A program made the position numbers and the translations under genes. A stretch of 64,000 nt of DNA, taken from positions 1,364,001-1,428,000 of the forward strand of contig NZ_JAWDIX010000001.1 of the NCBI RefSeq assembly GCF_032380675.1, in the 5' to 3' direction. The notes under the pieces are model-generated. The model did no database searches. It was not told where the DNA came from and worked only from the letters and a program-made list of their open reading frames with translations. Positions 16,748 through 25,288 of this stretch are shown here, one piece after another (position 1 is the first letter of the stretch; every line of letters starts with the position of its first letter). The DNA comes from Anaerolentibacter hominis. GTDB lineage: Bacteria > Bacillota > Clostridia > Lachnospirales > Lachnospiraceae.

Positions 16748-18112
16748 ATGATTAATATATATGAAGTAATTGAGACGAACAAGATGATCGAGCAGGAAAA
16801 CCTGGATGTTCGTACCATTACGCTTGGAATTAGCCTTCTGGATTGTATGGACAGCGATCTGGACAGAATGAACCGGAAAATCTTTGACAAGATTACGGCG
16901 ACGGCCAGAGACTTGGTTAAGACAGGAAAGGAAATAGAGAAAGAGTATGGAATTCCCATTGTCAATAAACGGATTTCCGTGACTCCCATCGGGCTGATCG
17001 GAGCCAGCGCCTGCCACTGCCCGGAGGACTATGTAACCATCGCACGTACCCTGGATGCCGCTGCCAAACAGGTAGGCGTAAATTTTCTGGGCGGATATTC
17101 CGCTCTGGTTTCCAAGGGGATGACCCAGGCCGATGAATATTTGATCCGTTCTATTCCGGAGGCGCTCTCCGTAACGGATGTGGTGTGCAGCTCCGTCAAT
17201 GTGGGTTCCACGAAGACAGGCATTGATATGGATGCGGTCCGGCTGTTGGGTGATATTGTAAAGGAAACGGCGGAAAAGACAAAAGAGCAGGATTCCCTTG
17301 GATGTGCCAAGCTGGTTATTTTCTGCAACGCTCCGGATGACAATCCGTTTATGGCAGGTGCCTTTCACGGTGTCACCGAGGGTGACGCTGTTATTAATGT
17401 GGGTGTCAGCGGACCGGGTGTGGTAAAGGTTGCCCTGGAACAGTGCAGAGGCGCAGACTTTGAGACATTGTGCGAAACCATTAAAAAGACGGCATTTAAG
17501 ATAACAAGAGTGGGACAGCTGGTGGCCAGAGAGGCCTCTAAGCGTCTCGGGATTCCCTTCGGTATTATTGATCTGTCCCTTGCTCCGACTCCGGCTGTGG
17601 GAGACAGTATCGCGGAGATACTGGAAGCAATGGGGCTGGAAAGGACTGGGGCGCCGGGTACTACCGCGGCTCTGGCACTGCTCAATGATCAGGTGAAGAA
17701 GGGCGGCGTAATGGCTTCCTCCTTCGTTGGAGGCTTAAGCGGCGCGTTTATTCCGGTCAGCGAGGATCAGGGTATGATCAATGCCGTGCAGGCAGGAGCC
17801 CTGACCATAGAGAAACTGGAAGCAATGACCTGCGTCTGTTCCGTGGGACTGGATATGATCGCAATTCCGGGGGATACCAAGCCTGCAACCATTGCGGGTA
17901 TTATCGCAGACGAGATGGCAATTGGGATGGTCAATCAGAAAACGACAGCAGTGCGGCTGATTCCGGTGATCGGAAAAGGTGTGGGCGAGATGGTGGAATT
18001 TGGAGGACTTCTGGGATATGCTCCAATTATGCCGGTTAATTCCTTTGACTGTTCTGAATTTGTAAACCGCGGGGGACGGATACCCGCGCCGATTCACAGC
18101 TTTAAGAACTGA
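16748..18112 (+). CDS. UPF0210 family protein (PFL-like fold)
   Basis: The 454-residue protein matches UPF0210, a family whose fold resembles pyruvate formate-lyase but for which I know no established reaction. Visible segments are NKRISVTPIGLIGASACHCP, VCSSVNVGSTKTGIDMDAV and GIIDLSLAPTPAVGDSIAEI. A Cys-rich CHC near residue 90 and a Gly-rich C-terminal region are present. The start is ATG 16748 after GGAGGGAG. Linkage to the ACT gene implies regulation by a small ligand. Confidence 0.9.
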   Translation: MINIYEVIETNKMIEQENLDVRTITLGISLLDCMDSDLDRMNRKIFDKITATARDLVKTGKEIEKEYGIPIVNKRISVTPIGLIGASACHCPEDYVTIARTLDAAAKQVGVNFLGGYSALVSKGMTQADEYLIRSIPEALSVTDVVCSSVNVGSTKTGIDMDAVRLLGDIVKETAEKTKEQDSLGCAKLVIFCNAPDDNPFMAGAFHGVTEGDAVINVGVSGPGVVKVALEQCRGADFETLCETIKKTAFKITRVGQLVAREASKRLGIPFGIIDLSLAPTPAVGDSIAEILEAMGLERTGAPGTTAALALLNDQVKKGGVMASSFVGGLSGAFIPVSEDQGMINAVQAGALTIEKLEAMTCVCSVGLDMIAIPGDTKPATIAGIIADEMAIGMVNQKTTAVRLIPVIGKGVGEMVEFGGLLGYAPIMPVNSFDCSEFVNRGGRIPAPIHSFKN

Positions 18113-18127
18113 GGAATGGAGTAAAGA

Positions 18128-19681
18128 ATGGGAAAGTATTACGACGACGATGACAGCGATTTCGACGATTCCTTTCTAACGGATATCAGTGAATCAATTG
18201 CAAATCAGGTAAAGAGGGAACTTAAGCGGTCCGATTCTGACGGATATGACTATTATTCGGGCAGAGAGCCGGGCGGAAGATCTAAGCAGGACCCCGATTA
18301 TATTAAGGATTACCGGAATTTTGAACGCCGGGCCGATGAGTATGATTTTGACGACGACTATGACGATATCGGAGAAATACGCCATTACCGGGATGAGCGT
18401 TCGTATAAGGAGCGCAGCAGATCGGCGGAGCAGAAGCGTTCGGCTGATCCGAAACGGTCTTCAAACAGAAAGAGTACGGTAAAAAAGAGTTCTCCTTCCC
18501 GCAGACATTCCGGAAAACGCGGGGAGCCGGACAATTTTCGCGGGCTTGAAGCAGGCGGCGGCAGAAAGAAGAAGGGCTTCTGGAGGCGTATGCCGGTCTG
18601 GGGCAGAGTGGCAACGGTTATTTTAGGGGTGATTGCAGTGTTCCTGATCGCCGGCGCGGCTTACTATTATTATCTGCTGTCCCTTGTAAAATATGACAAA
18701 GAGCCCTCCAAGGCGCTGGATGATACTACGGTGCAGGCAAATGATACCGGCGGCGAGAAGCCGGAGGATGTTTCCTGGGACGATGTGAATACCACCTATC
18801 GGAAGGAAGAGGGAGTCTTGAATTTCCTGTTGGTAGGGGAGGAAAATGTATATGGAGACGAGCGGGGACGTACCGACTCAATCATGATCGTTACCCTGAA
18901 TGAAAAAGAGGGGGCGATCAAGCTGACGTCTGTCATGCGTGACTGCTATGTCAAGATTCCGTCCTACGGCGGCAAGAATTATCGTGACAATAAGATAAAC
19001 GCTTCTTATACCCTGGGCGGCATGACATTGACGACCATGACGGTAGAAGAAAACTTTGACATTTACATTGATGGCTATGCGAAAGTAGATTTTAACGGCT
19101 TTGAGCAGATGATCGACGCCCTGGGAGGCGTGGAAATCACCCTGAGTGCCCAGGAAGCCAGTTATCTGAACCGGACAAATTATATTTCCAAGAAGAAATA
19201 CAGAAATGTAAAGGAAGGAAAACAGACCTTAAACGGCAACCAGGCGCTGGGTTATTCCAGAGTCCGGAAAGTGGCTACCCCGGAAGGGCTCCACGATGAT
19301 TTCGGCCGTACGGCCCGCCAGCGAAAGGTACTGGACTCCCTGTTTGAGAAGTATAAATCCAAGAGCCTGGTGGAATTGATGCTGATGCTGCCGAAGGTGA
19401 TGGAACTTGTGACAACAGATTTGAATAAAACGCAGATTACCAGCCTTTTGACAAAGCTGGTGACAATCCGGCCCACAAAGCTGCAGACGAAGAGTATTCC
19501 GGTGGACGGGGGCTGGTCCGACAAGACAATATCCGGCGTTGGGGAATCTCTGGTGCTGGACATGAACAAGAATATAGACGAACTTCACAGATTTATTTTC
19601 GGTTCTACGATGAGTGAGAAAGAAAATGGCACGTCCGGTAACGACAGTACCGGCGGACAGAGCCAGAATCAGAAGCAGTAA
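18128..19681 (+). CDS. LCP (LytR-CpsA-Psr) family cell wall glycopolymer ligase
   Basis: LCP enzymes attach secondary polymers to peptidoglycan outside the cell. The 517-residue protein has a long charged cytoplasmic N-terminus (about 1-155, Asp/Tyr/Arg/Ser-rich), one membrane segment at about 160-185 (VATVILGVIAVFLIAGAAYY), and an LCP domain with RTDSIMIVTLN, SVMRDCYVKIP, DALGGVEI and a late Arg-rich GYSRVRK. The start is ATG 18128 with GGAATGGAG upstream. The roughly 155-residue acidic/basic tail before the membrane is unusually long. A terminator follows. Confidence 0.9.
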   Translation: MGKYYDDDDSDFDDSFLTDISESIANQVKRELKRSDSDGYDYYSGREPGGRSKQDPDYIKDYRNFERRADEYDFDDDYDDIGEIRHYRDERSYKERSRSAEQKRSADPKRSSNRKSTVKKSSPSRRHSGKRGEPDNFRGLEAGGGRKKKGFWRRMPVWGRVATVILGVIAVFLIAGAAYYYYLLSLVKYDKEPSKALDDTTVQANDTGGEKPEDVSWDDVNTTYRKEEGVLNFLLVGEENVYGDERGRTDSIMIVTLNEKEGAIKLTSVMRDCYVKIPSYGGKNYRDNKINASYTLGGMTLTTMTVEENFDIYIDGYAKVDFNGFEQMIDALGGVEITLSAQEASYLNRTNYISKKKYRNVKEGKQTLNGNQALGYSRVRKVATPEGLHDDFGRTARQRKVLDSLFEKYKSKSLVELMLMLPKVMELVTTDLNKTQITSLLTKLVTIRPTKLQTKSIPVDGGWSDKTISGVGESLVLDMNKNIDELHRFIFGSTMSEKENGTSGNDSTGGQSQNQKQ

Positions 19682-19708
19682 TTGACTGATGGCAAGTATA
19701 CTTATGAG

Positions 19709-19749
19709 AAAAGCGTGGCTGGGAGTTTCCCTGTTGCGCTTTCTTTTTT
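19709..19749 (+). terminator. Intrinsic terminator after the LCP gene
   Basis: AAAGCG and CGCTTT arms enclose a GGGA/TCCC inner stem, followed by CTTTTTTC. It closes the block starting at walJ. Confidence 0.7.
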
Positions 19750-19820
19750 CGGGGGCTGGAGGCAGGGACCCGGCCGACGTATACCGGATAAGGATAGCAA
19801 TAGCCAAGAACAGGAAATTA

Positions 19821-19869
19821 TGGTATACTACATTTTAGATTATGTTCCTTTAAATTGCCGGGAACATAA
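19821..19869 (+). promoter_or_regulatory. Extended -10 promoter and leader hairpin ahead of the phosphohexomutase gene
   Basis: TGG-TATACT (19821-19829) is an extended -10 element. The RNA would begin near 19836, and TTATGTTCC (19840-19848) pairs with GGAACATAA (19861-19869), placing a nine-bp stem almost at the 5' end of the transcript. Such 5' stems often stabilise mRNA. The remaining leader to 19979 shows no gene. Confidence 0.5.
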
Positions 19870-19979
19870 ATTGTCACGAAAGAAAAACGAAAACAGGAAA
19901 TAGCCGGGTTTTCGTACATATACAGGAATATCATAGATAGTGGTTGCTGTCTGAATCAGGAAATGGAGGTATTGATCAG

Positions 19980-21500
19980 ATGAATAAGGAACAATGGATT
20001 CAGAATTTGAATTCTCTTCAAAATGGAAGTGATGTGCGCGGAATCGCGATGGAAGGTATTGAGGGGGAGAAGGTTAATCTCACTCCTGAGGCGGCTAATG
20101 TTATTGCAGGGGCGTTTGCCTGCTGGCTTGCAAAGAAAAAGAATGTGGAGAAGAAGGTTCTTCGTATTGGGATCGGCCATGATTCCAGACTTACTGCTGA
20201 CAGTCTGATGGAAGGAGCTATGATGGGGCTGATTCATCAGGGCGCTTCTGTGTATGACTGCGGGCTGGTTTCTACGCCGTCGATGTTTATGACCACCGTT
20301 TATACAGAAATGCAGTTTGACGGTGCAATTATGATTACCGCCAGTCATCTGCCTTTTAACAGGAATGGACTGAAATTTTTTGACCGGGACGGCGGTCTGG
20401 AAAAGGAAAACATAAAGGAACTGCTTGCCATTGCGGCAGAACTGGCGCCGGCCGGAGAGGATATGGAGGATGTAGAGAGGGTGGACAGTCTGTCCTACTA
20501 TTGCAATGCCCTCTGCCGGAAAATCAGGGAAGGTGTAAAGGCTGAGGATTACAATCATCCGCTGACCGGGCTGAAGGTTGTCGTGGACGCGGGAAACGGA
20601 GCCGGCGGCTTCTTCGTGAAAAAGGTGCTAAAGCCTCTGGGAGCAGATACCGCGGGGAGCCAGTTTCTGGAGCCGGACGGCATGTTCCCCAACCACATAC
20701 CGAACCCTGAGAATAAAGAAGCGATGGAGTCCATACAGAAGGCGGTTATTGACAATGCCGCTGATTTAGGTATCATTTTTGATACGGACGTGGATCGTAT
20801 GTCGGCTGTGCTGCCGGATGGAACTGCGGTAAACAGGGATAAAATTATTGCCCTGATGGCGGCTATTATAGCGAAAGACTACCCCGGAGGAACGGTGGTA
20901 ACCGATTCCGTTACTTCGGACCGGCTGACCAGGTTTATCGAGGGCAAGCTTGGTATGAAGCATCTGCGCTACAAACGAGGATATAAAAACGTCATAGATA
21001 AACAGATTGAGTTAAATAAGAACCATGTCGTTACACCCCTTGCGATCGAGACCTCCGGTCACGGTGCAATGAGTGAAAACTATTTTCTGGATGACGGCGC
21101 CTATATGGCAGTGAAGCTGCTGATTGCCGCCGCTCTTGCAAAGCGTGAAGGGGCTGATTTGGCTTCCTGCATTGCTGATATGCCGGACGGATTTGAGGAA
21201 AGAGAATACCGGTTCCGGATTGACGGAGATAATTATAAGGAATATGGAGATAGAGTTCTGGCTGAATTCGAGCAGAAAGCCAGAGCACGGGGATTATATG
21301 TGGTTCCGGAATCCTATGAGGGAATCCGGATTTCATTCCGCACGGAAGAAATCAGAGGGTGGCTTTTGCTTCGCATGTCGCTTCATGAACCGCTTATGCC
21401 CCTTAATATGGAAGGAGAACGGGAAGGAGACTGTGACCGGATGGTCGGTCTGGTCAGAGAACTGCTGGAGGATTATGAACAGCTCACCCTTCCGTTTTGA
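19980..21500 (+). CDS. Phosphohexomutase (phosphoglucomutase/phosphomannomutase family)
   Basis: The 506-residue enzyme interconverts hexose 1- and 6-phosphates for cell surface sugar synthesis. Motifs in order are GHDSR, the phosphoserine loop TASHLPFNRNGLKFF at about residue 115-129 (family usually TASHNP), the metal loop DTDVDRM at about 270, and the sugar loop ETSGHGAMSEN. The C-terminal phosphate-contact loop reads SYEGIRISF. The start is ATG 19980 with GGAGG ten bases upstream. Substrate preference cannot be read from sequence alone. It begins a long rightward gene block. Confidence 0.9.
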   Translation: MNKEQWIQNLNSLQNGSDVRGIAMEGIEGEKVNLTPEAANVIAGAFACWLAKKKNVEKKVLRIGIGHDSRLTADSLMEGAMMGLIHQGASVYDCGLVSTPSMFMTTVYTEMQFDGAIMITASHLPFNRNGLKFFDRDGGLEKENIKELLAIAAELAPAGEDMEDVERVDSLSYYCNALCRKIREGVKAEDYNHPLTGLKVVVDAGNGAGGFFVKKVLKPLGADTAGSQFLEPDGMFPNHIPNPENKEAMESIQKAVIDNAADLGIIFDTDVDRMSAVLPDGTAVNRDKIIALMAAIIAKDYPGGTVVTDSVTSDRLTRFIEGKLGMKHLRYKRGYKNVIDKQIELNKNHVVTPLAIETSGHGAMSENYFLDDGAYMAVKLLIAAALAKREGADLASCIADMPDGFEEREYRFRIDGDNYKEYGDRVLAEFEQKARARGLYVVPESYEGIRISFRTEEIRGWLLLRMSLHEPLMPLNMEGEREGDCDRMVGLVRELLEDYEQLTLPF

Positions 21501-21574
21501 AAATAAGAAAGGGCCCGGGAGCTCACCCAGGGCGAAATGTGCCGGTCTGAAAGAACCGGTGCGGGAGGTTGACT

Positions 21575-22378
21575 ATGGAAATAAAATTATGGCGTGAATT
21601 GCTGGAACCATACAGTATGGCAGTGGATGAGCTTGTACTGAAATTCCGTCATATTATGGAAAGCTATCACAGAAGGGGGCAGTACTCCCCCATTGAACAG
21701 GTGGATGGAAGAGTGAAAACGATTTCCAGTATCCTGGAGAAAGTACAGAGAAAGAAATTTGAACTGGATGAATTTGAAGAAAAGCTGGACGATATCGCGG
21801 GTATTCGTATCATCTGCCAATTTGTGGAGGATATTGACAAGGTTGTGGAGATTATCCGGAACCGGGATGATTTAAGCATAAAGAATGAGAAGGATTATGT
21901 AAAGCACAGCAAGGAAAGCGGATACCGCAGCTATCATTTGAATGTTTTGTATAAGGTTCAGACGGTCGACGGACCGAAGGAGATCAAGGCGGAGATCCAG
22001 ATACGGACGCTGGCTATGAATTTCTGGGCGACGATTGAACACTCCCTGCAATATAAATACAAACAGGATATGCCGGAGGAAATCAAGGAGCGCCTGACAA
22101 ATGCAGCAGAGGCGATTGTGGTTCTGGATAAGGAGATGTCTTACATAAGAGGTGAGATTATGGATGCACAGAACTCATTTCTGATTAAGGCAAATATTGT
22201 CTCCGATATCCTGACTAATATACAGAATCTTTATAAAGTTTCCAACAAACGGGAAGTTGTTAAAATACAGGATGAATTTTTCCGCATTTACAAAAAAGGT
22301 AATCTGGACGAATTGGAACGGTTCAACAAGGAACTGGATATTATTTCGGAAGGATATCGGGCACAGAGCCTGGGATAG
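21575..22378 (+). CDS. Small alarmone synthetase (RelQ-like GTP pyrophosphokinase)
   Basis: The protein transfers pyrophosphate from ATP to GDP or GTP to make (p)ppGpp. It has a RelA/SpoT synthetase domain with DDIAGIRIICQFVEDID, KESGYRSYHLNVLYKV and EIQIRTLAMNFWATIEHSLQYK, but no hydrolase, TGS or ACT domain. At 267 residues it is about 55 longer than B. subtilis RelQ, the extra part being a mostly helical C-terminus. ATG 21575 follows GGGAGG. The next genes modify RNA, which places alarmone synthesis beside translation functions. Confidence 0.92.
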   Translation: MEIKLWRELLEPYSMAVDELVLKFRHIMESYHRRGQYSPIEQVDGRVKTISSILEKVQRKKFELDEFEEKLDDIAGIRIICQFVEDIDKVVEIIRNRDDLSIKNEKDYVKHSKESGYRSYHLNVLYKVQTVDGPKEIKAEIQIRTLAMNFWATIEHSLQYKYKQDMPEEIKERLTNAAEAIVVLDKEMSYIRGEIMDAQNSFLIKANIVSDILTNIQNLYKVSNKREVVKIQDEFFRIYKKGNLDELERFNKELDIISEGYRAQSLG

Positions 22379-22441
22379 ACGATTGCGGGCCGTCAGAACT
22401 TACATTTTGGCGGCATAGATACCAGAGAAGGAAAGAAAAAC

Positions 22442-23821
22442 ATGATGAGAAGGCTGCCGGAACAGTTTGTAAAAAATATGAAAGCGCTTTTGGGAGAGGA
22501 ATTTGAAGCCTTTTGGGAGTCCTTTAATAAGGACTCCTTTTCGGGTTTACGGATCAACGGAATGAAGATATCTCCCAAAGAATTTTATGATAAACAGCTC
22601 TTTGACTTAAATCCGGTTCCCTGGACAAAAGACGGCTTTTACTATGTAAAAGGCAGTGCAGAGGAAAGGATACCCTCTGCTCATCCTTATTATTATGCCG
22701 GTTTATATTATATTCAGGAACCGAGTGCGATGGCTCCGGCGGGTATCCTGCCGGTGGAAAAGGGAGACCGGGTTCTGGATATGTGCGCGGCGCCCGGCGG
22801 AAAGACCACGGAACTGGCCTCCAAACTATCAGGAACAGGTGTTCTGGTATCCAATGATATCAGCCCGTCGCGGGTGAAAGCCCTGCAGAAAAATATCGAA
22901 GTATTCGGTATTAAAAACGCTGTGGTATTAAGCGAGAATCCTGCCAGGCTGGTGCCGGTCTTTCGGGAGTATTTTGATAAAATACTGATTGATGCCCCCT
23001 GTTCCGGGGAAGGGATGTTCCGCAAAAAGCCTGCGGTGGCCAACTACTGGGAGGAACACGGACCGGACTATTATTCCGCTATCCAGAAAGAAATCATTCT
23101 CTATGGCGCGGATATGTTAAGACCGGGCGGTAAGATGCTGTTTTCCACCTGTACCTTTTCTCCGCTGGAGGATGAAGGGACCATTCAGTATCTGCTGGAT
23201 AACCGTCCCGAGATGAGGGTGATCCCCATACCGCAGTATGAGGGATTTTCAGGAGGAAGGCCGGAATGGACGGAACATGGCAGCGAGTCGTTAAAGCAGT
23301 GTGTACGTATCTGGCCTCACCGGGCAAAAGGCGAAGGCCATTTTCTGGCATTGCTGCAGAAAGCAGAGGGGGATTGTATTCCCTGTGAAACGGCCCGAAG
23401 AACAGATACGAACCGGCTTCCGGAGGATGCCGATGCCTTTTTATCACAGCTTATCGGCTGGGACAGGAACCGGTTTCGGGTAAAGCGAGATATCGTTTCC
23501 TATCGGCCGGAAGAACTGCCGGATCTGCCCGGATTGCGGGTGTCACGGGAGGGACTCTTTGCCGGGGTGATGAAAAAGAACCGGTTTGAACCGACCCAGG
23601 CACTGGCGATGGCGCTGAAACCGGAGGAATATCCGCGGGTGGTTGATCTGGGGAGCACAGACCCTAACGTTATAAGGTATTTAAAATGTGAAACGCTCGA
23701 TGTCCCCACGAAGGAGAAGGGCTGGTATCTGATCTGCACGGACGGGTATCCTCTGGGCTGGGGTAAAAGCGATGGAAACCGGATTAAAAATAAATATAAT
23801 CCAAACTGGAGAATGATGTAA
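22442..23821 (+). CDS. NOP2/RsmB-family RNA (cytosine-5) methyltransferase, RsmF-like
   Basis: The 459-residue protein uses S-adenosylmethionine to methylate cytosine in rRNA or tRNA. It shows the SAM motif VLDMCAAPGGKTTELA (about 115-130) and both catalytic cysteines, in DAPCSGEGMFRK and STCTFSPLEDEG. The C-terminal third resembles the RNA-binding extension of RsmF/YebU-like enzymes. The start is ATG 22442, after AAGGAAAG. The exact target base is unknown. It ends directly against the next gene. Confidence 0.9.
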   Translation: MMRRLPEQFVKNMKALLGEEFEAFWESFNKDSFSGLRINGMKISPKEFYDKQLFDLNPVPWTKDGFYYVKGSAEERIPSAHPYYYAGLYYIQEPSAMAPAGILPVEKGDRVLDMCAAPGGKTTELASKLSGTGVLVSNDISPSRVKALQKNIEVFGIKNAVVLSENPARLVPVFREYFDKILIDAPCSGEGMFRKKPAVANYWEEHGPDYYSAIQKEIILYGADMLRPGGKMLFSTCTFSPLEDEGTIQYLLDNRPEMRVIPIPQYEGFSGGRPEWTEHGSESLKQCVRIWPHRAKGEGHFLALLQKAEGDCIPCETARRTDTNRLPEDADAFLSQLIGWDRNRFRVKRDIVSYRPEELPDLPGLRVSREGLFAGVMKKNRFEPTQALAMALKPEEYPRVVDLGSTDPNVIRYLKCETLDVPTKEKGWYLICTDGYPLGWGKSDGNRIKNKYNPNWRMM

Positions 23822-24580
23822 ATGGGCGCAATAATGCGACTGGATAAATTTCTGGCCGAGTCAGGCATGGGAAGCCGCAGCCAGGTAAAGAAGATTTTAA
23901 AACAGGGACTGGTTACGGTGAATGAAGAAACCATAACGGGTGCTGAACGGAAAATAGACGTGGAGACAGACTGTGTTCGGTACAATGGACGCAAGATTGT
24001 CTATGAAAAGTATGTTTATTACATGTTAAATAAACCGGCTGGAGTGGTCTCCGCTACCAGAGATAATAATGAGAAAACGGTGCTGGATTGTCTGAAGCAG
24101 GGCCTGGGCGCTGCTCCGGGCCAGGATTTATTTCCGGCAGGACGACTGGATAAAGATACGGAAGGGCTGATGCTGATCACCAATGACGGCGGTCTGGCCC
24201 ACTCGCTGCTCTCCCCCAGAAAGCATGTGGACAAGTGCTACTATGCCAGGGTTGACGGCAGGATCGGAGAGGAAGAGTGCAGGCTTTTTGAAAATGGGAT
24301 TGTGCTTAAGGACGGTACAAAGTGTCTGCCAGCCCATCTGACAGTTCTGGAATCAGGCTGTGAATCTGATGTGCAGGTAATCATCCAGGAGGGAAAATTT
24401 CATCAGGTAAAACGGATGTTCCTGGCAGTCGGGAGAGAAGTACTGTATTTGAAAAGGCTTCGGATCGGAAGTCTTAAACTGGATGAGACGTTGGACGCAG
24501 GAGAGTTCCGCCTGCTGACACCAGAGGAAATAGCGGCTTTAAAACAGGAAAATAAAACAGATAGGATGAAGGAAGATTGA
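23822..24580 (+). CDS. RsuA/RluB-family rRNA pseudouridine synthase
   Basis: The 252-residue protein has an N-terminal S4 RNA-binding domain (RLDKFLAESGMGSRSQVKKI), then a catalytic domain with YYMLNKPAGVVSAT and GRLDKDTEGLMLITNDG, whose Asp is the nucleophile, and KFHQVKRMF near the end. It probably modifies 16S or 23S rRNA; the length fits RsuA. The start at 23822 has GGAG ten bases upstream; ATG 23834 is an alternative. The TTG of the next gene overlaps its stop. Confidence 0.9.
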   Translation: MGAIMRLDKFLAESGMGSRSQVKKILKQGLVTVNEETITGAERKIDVETDCVRYNGRKIVYEKYVYYMLNKPAGVVSATRDNNEKTVLDCLKQGLGAAPGQDLFPAGRLDKDTEGLMLITNDGGLAHSLLSPRKHVDKCYYARVDGRIGEEECRLFENGIVLKDGTKCLPAHLTVLESGCESDVQVIIQEGKFHQVKRMFLAVGREVLYLKRLRIGSLKLDETLDAGEFRLLTPEEIAALKQENKTDRMKED

Positions 24581-25230
24581 AAAAAGAACTGCTTAAGGAT
24601 ACGAGGGGCGTCATTTTTGACATGGATGGCACACTCATTGACTCTATGTGGATGTGGCGTGATATTGATATTGAATATCTGGGCCGTTTCGGCAGGAAAT
24701 ACGAAGAAACTCTGCAGAATGAAATTGAAGGGATGAGTTTTTCCGAGACAGCCTGTTACATAAAGGATAAATATAATATTCCGGACGCATTGGATAAAAT
24801 AAAGCAGGACTGGAATGAGATGGCGATGGACAAGTATATGAACGAAGTCACCCTGAAAGAGGGGGCGCTGGATTTTCTGAACTACCTTTCCGAACATGGG
24901 ATTCCGGCAGGGATTGCAACCAGCAATTCCAGAGAACTGACGGATGCCGTCTTAAAGCGGCTGGGCGTGCAGAAGTTTTTCAAGTCGGTGCGGACAGCCT
25001 GCGAAGTAGAAAGAGGAAAGCCGGCCCCGGATATTTACCTTTTAGTTGCCGGGGATCTGGGAGTAGCACCAAAACACTGTCTTGTGTTTGAGGATGTTCC
25101 TCAGGGAATTCTGGCAGGAAAGAGCGCGGGAATGAGAGTATGTGCTGTTTACGATGCGTTTAGTTCGGATATGGATACAGAAAAGCGCAGACTGGCGGAC
25201 TATTATGTGAAGAGTATGAATGAACTGTGA
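24577..25230 (+). CDS. HAD-superfamily phosphatase, beta-phosphoglucomutase-like
   Basis: The 217-residue protein has all HAD motifs: FDMDGTLIDS (about 14-23, nucleophile Asp), TSNS in motif II, the Lys in ERGKPAPDIY, and EDVPQGILAG. A helical cap lies between motifs I and II, as in beta-phosphoglucomutase and related sugar-phosphate phosphatases. The substrate is unknown. It starts at TTG 24577 within TTGA overlapping the pseudouridine synthase stop, with GAAGGAAG upstream, so translation is coupled. Confidence 0.88.
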   Translation: MKKELLKDTRGVIFDMDGTLIDSMWMWRDIDIEYLGRFGRKYEETLQNEIEGMSFSETACYIKDKYNIPDALDKIKQDWNEMAMDKYMNEVTLKEGALDFLNYLSEHGIPAGIATSNSRELTDAVLKRLGVQKFFKSVRTACEVERGKPAPDIYLLVAGDLGVAPKHCLVFEDVPQGILAGKSAGMRVCAVYDAFSSDMDTEKRRLADYYVKSMNEL

Positions 25231-25288
25231 CGGGAGACAGAAGGTAACTGATGAGATATGACAGAGAAAGGCGGCAGGCAGAATCCGA

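Noticed and set aside
19682..19903. 73-codon frame after the LCP gene
   Set aside because: It runs through the terminator stem and T run, has no site and no recognisable sequence.
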